Source of the DNA: DAOTVD01 sp034437075
GTDB taxonomy: Bacteria; Chloroflexota; Anaerolineae; Aggregatilineales; J027
DNA: 15,412 nucleotides
Assembly (NCBI GenBank): GCA_034437075.1
Contig: DAOTVD010000421.1
Span: forward strand, 1 to 15,412
Direction of reading: 5' to 3'
The translations under genes and the position numbers were made by a program. The notes under the pieces were generated by a model. The model was not told where the DNA came from. It saw only the letters and a list, made by a program, of their open reading frames with translations, and did not search any database. Below are positions 14,171 to 15,412 of this stretch, one piece after another (position 1 is the stretch's first letter; every line of letters begins with the position of its first letter).

Positions 14171-14680
14171 ATGGACAATTCATATATCAATAAGATCGAA
14201 AAAGCCAAGATTTACGCCAGCGAGCCGGAGCGCATCACCTTTCATGAGTTCGTGGCCACTGTGCGCGGCGATAACGCCGCGCATACGGTAACGTTTAAGG
14301 ATGGTGTCTTCGAAAGCGATGGTGAGTTCCACAAAAATCATGGTTACTCGGCCCATAGCATGGCCCTGGAACGGATTCTGAAAGGCATGATCCCTTCGCC
14401 CGCCGCAGGCGACGGGCACCCCGCCAGCGATTCGACATACATTAACAAGGTCGAAAAGGCTAAAATCTACGCCGCCGAGCGCGAGCGCATCACCTTTTTG
14501 TCCTTCCGGGCGACGGTGCGCGGCGACAATAGCGAGCATGAAGTGCGTTACGACAATGGCCAATGGGATAGCGACAGCAGCTATTTTAAGACCCACGGCT
14601 ATTCCGCCCATACCATGACCCTGGAACGGGTGCTAGAAGGCATGATCCCTTCGCGCGCCCATTCGCCATCCGAAGATTAA
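14171..14680 (+). CDS. Tandem SWIM-like domain protein lacking the zinc-binding cysteines
   Basis: 169 residues; AGGAG 8 nt before ATG 14171. Two copies of an about 72-residue unit (4-75 and 89-160, about 65% identical) are joined by a short Pro/Gly/Asp linker. Each unit runs YIN-K-EKAKIYA, ERITF, ATVRGDN, H-V, then a region that by layout matches a SWIM zinc finger (C-x-C-x(n)-C-x-H). In copy 1 the positions are S49, G51, S60, H62; in copy 2 they are S134, S136, S145, H147. Spacing and the final His are kept, followed by the usual M-x-LER-x-L segment, but all cysteines are replaced and the protein has none. SWIM domains bind nucleic acid or protein; this version probably cannot hold zinc in the standard way. 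Function unknown. It is expressed from its own promoter through an attenuator-like leader and ends at its own terminator. Confidence 0.8.
   Translation: MDNSYINKIEKAKIYASEPERITFHEFVATVRGDNAAHTVTFKDGVFESDGEFHKNHGYSAHSMALERILKGMIPSPAAGDGHPASDSTYINKVEKAKIYAAERERITFLSFRATVRGDNSEHEVRYDNGQWDSDSSYFKTHGYSAHTMTLERVLEGMIPSRAHSPSED
14180..14650 (+). repeat. Intragenic tandem duplication (85-codon offset)
   Basis: Bases 14180-14395 and 14435-14650 encode the two SWIM-like units, offset by 255 nt. About 47 of 72 residues are identical. The second copy keeps W132 and SDS, while the first has F47 and SDG, so copy 2 is closer to the usual SWIM pattern. Confidence 0.85.
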
Positions 14681-14686
14681 GCCCGT

Positions 14687-14713
14687 GCCCCCACCGGGGG
14701 CGCTTTGTGTTTT
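14687..14713 (+). terminator. Intrinsic terminator of the SWIM-like gene
   Basis: GCCCCC (14687-14692), loop ACC, GGGGGC (14696-14701), then a T-rich tail GCTTTGTGTTTT (14702-14713). It starts 6 nt after the stop codon. Confidence 0.7.
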
Positions 14714-14716
14714 ATG

Positions 14717-14767
14717 ACGTGTACTGCCCCGCCGCGCGCATTCGCTGGATTGGGGGGTACACGTTTT
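14717..14767 (+). terminator. Second terminator-like inverted repeat
   Basis: ACGTGTAC (14717-14724) and GTACACGT (14757-14764) are perfect 8-bp arms. An inner CCCC/GGGG extends the stem after a 2x2 internal loop, leaving a loop of about 20 nt. The right arm runs into TTTT and GTTT. It could be a backup terminator before the glucosidase promoter, or an operator. Confidence 0.5.
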
Positions 14768-14789
14768 GTTTCGGCGCGCTGAACCGGGC

Positions 14790-14818
14790 TTGACGCCGCG
14801 CCGCCCCCGCCGCACAAT
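14790..14818 (+). promoter_or_regulatory. Promoter of the GH13 gene
   Basis: TTGACG (14790-14795; five of six), 17-nt very GC-rich spacer, CACAAT (14813-14818; four of six). The predicted start is near 14825, leaving a leader of about 40 nt that carries ACGGAGG (14847-14852 region) before ATG 14864. Confidence 0.62.
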
Positions 14819-14863
14819 TTAGGCGATACCGACCAGATAAGCCCAACGGAGGCCCACGACCCT

Positions 14864-15412
14864 ATGAGCGTTCCGCAATGGTGGCAAGATGCCATCGGAT
14901 ACCAGATTTACCCGCGCTCGTTTGCCGACAGCAATGGCGACGGCATCGGCGATTTGCCCGGCGTTATCGACAAGCTCGATTATCTGCAATGGTTGGGCGT
15001 GGATGTGCTGTGGTTTTCGCCGTTTTATCCTTCGCCCCTGGTGGATGTCGGCTATGATGTCGCCGATTATCAAGATGTGGCGCCAGAATACGGCACGCTG
15101 GCGGATTTCGACCGGCTCATCACCGAAACCGAGCGGCGCGGGATGCGCGTCATCCTAGATTTAGTGCTGAACCATACCTCCGACCAGCACCCCTGGTTTT
15201 TAGCCTCGCGCAGTAGCCGGGACGCCCCCCAGCGCGATTGGTACATCTGGCACGACAGCGCGCCAGACGGCGGCCCGCCCAACGATTGGGAATCCGGCTT
15301 TGGTGGCTCGGCCTGGACGTATGACGAAACCACCGACCAATGGTACTATCATTTCTTCTTCGCCGAACAACCCGATTTGAACTGGCGCAACCCGCAAGTC
15401 AAGCAAGCCATC
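14864..15412 (+). CDS. GH13 alpha-glucosidase / oligo-1,6-glucosidase-like enzyme, 3' partial
   Basis: The first 183 residues are present; the gene runs off the window with no stop. It opens WWQDAIGYQIYPRSFADSNG, then DSNGDGIGDLPG (22-33, the usual calcium-site loop), DVGYDVADY (61-69), conserved region I as DLVLNHTSD (99-107) and the QPDLNW motif (169-174) that marks the oligo-1,6-glucosidase/alpha-glucosidase part of GH13. These enzymes cut terminal or alpha-1,6-linked glucose from short oligosaccharides, usually in the cytoplasm; no signal peptide is seen here. The catalytic Asp and Glu lie beyond the window, so activity and exact substrate (isomaltose-type, maltose, sucrose, trehalose-related) cannot be judged. 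Start chosen for the ACGGAGG ribosome site. Confidence 0.92.
   Translation, partial: MSVPQWWQDAIGYQIYPRSFADSNGDGIGDLPGVIDKLDYLQWLGVDVLWFSPFYPSPLVDVGYDVADYQDVAPEYGTLADFDRLITETERRGMRVILDLVLNHTSDQHPWFLASRSSRDAPQRDWYIWHDSAPDGGPPNDWESGFGGSAWTYDETTDQWYYHFFFAEQPDLNWRNPQVKQAI

Noticed and set aside
1..15412. CRISPR arrays, tRNA/rRNA genes, insertion sequences, integrases, toxin-antitoxin pairs
   Set aside because: None seen: no regularly spaced direct repeats, no cloverleaf candidates noticed, and no transposase, integrase or toxin-like frames.

Overview
This 15.4 kb window is GC-rich bacterial chromosome, densely packed with housekeeping and accessory genes. I see no rRNA, tRNA, CRISPR array, insertion sequence or phage gene. 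Gene style (DUF3592-like, hot-dog, PMT/GT39-like and short SWIM-type proteins, very tight spacing, sigma70-like promoters) suggests a Chloroflexota (Anaerolineae-like) organism. That placement is an impression and cannot be proved from this window.

Layout. 1-2321 (+): the end of a membrane DUF3592-like protein, a secreted protein of unknown function, and a gamma-carbonic-anhydrase-like hexapeptide protein. A diverged 66-bp tandem repeat lies at the junction of the last two genes. 2340-3730: a single-domain response regulator (+) with its own promoter converges on an ornithine-cyclodeaminase-family gene (-). 3731-5561: a divergent promoter region, then a membrane-anchored Pro/Thr-rich protein (+) converging on a double hot-dog thioesterase (-). 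5657-8510: a membrane coiled-coil/TPR protein (+) converges on an SDR-to-pyroglutamyl-peptidase operon (-) whose two genes overlap by ATGA. 8562-10972 (+): a membrane-anchored M23-type peptidase followed after 5 nt by a PMT/GT39-like glycosyltransferase. 11118-13942: rimO (+) converges on a class II tRNA nucleotidyltransferase/poly(A) polymerase gene (-). 13943-14713: a compact regulatory unit made of a promoter, two 12-bp palindromes, an 18-codon leader ORF, an intrinsic terminator, and a gene for two tandem SWIM-like domains. 14717-15412: a second terminator-like inverted repeat, a good promoter and the start of a GH13 alpha-glucosidase, cut by the window end.

The most notable features are these. 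(1) The SWIM-like protein keeps the motif spacing in both repeats, but every expected zinc-ligand cysteine is Ser or Gly; the protein has no cysteine. (2) The leader of that gene looks like an attenuator: the stop codon of a short leader ORF overlaps the base of an intrinsic terminator placed before the main gene. (3) All four convergent gene pairs overlap by exactly 4 nt, sharing their stop codons, which leaves no room for terminators. (4) Three genes have a -10-like hexamer 6-7 nt before the start codon, suggesting leaderless mRNAs. (5) The gamma-CA-like protein has Glu in place of the third zinc-binding His.
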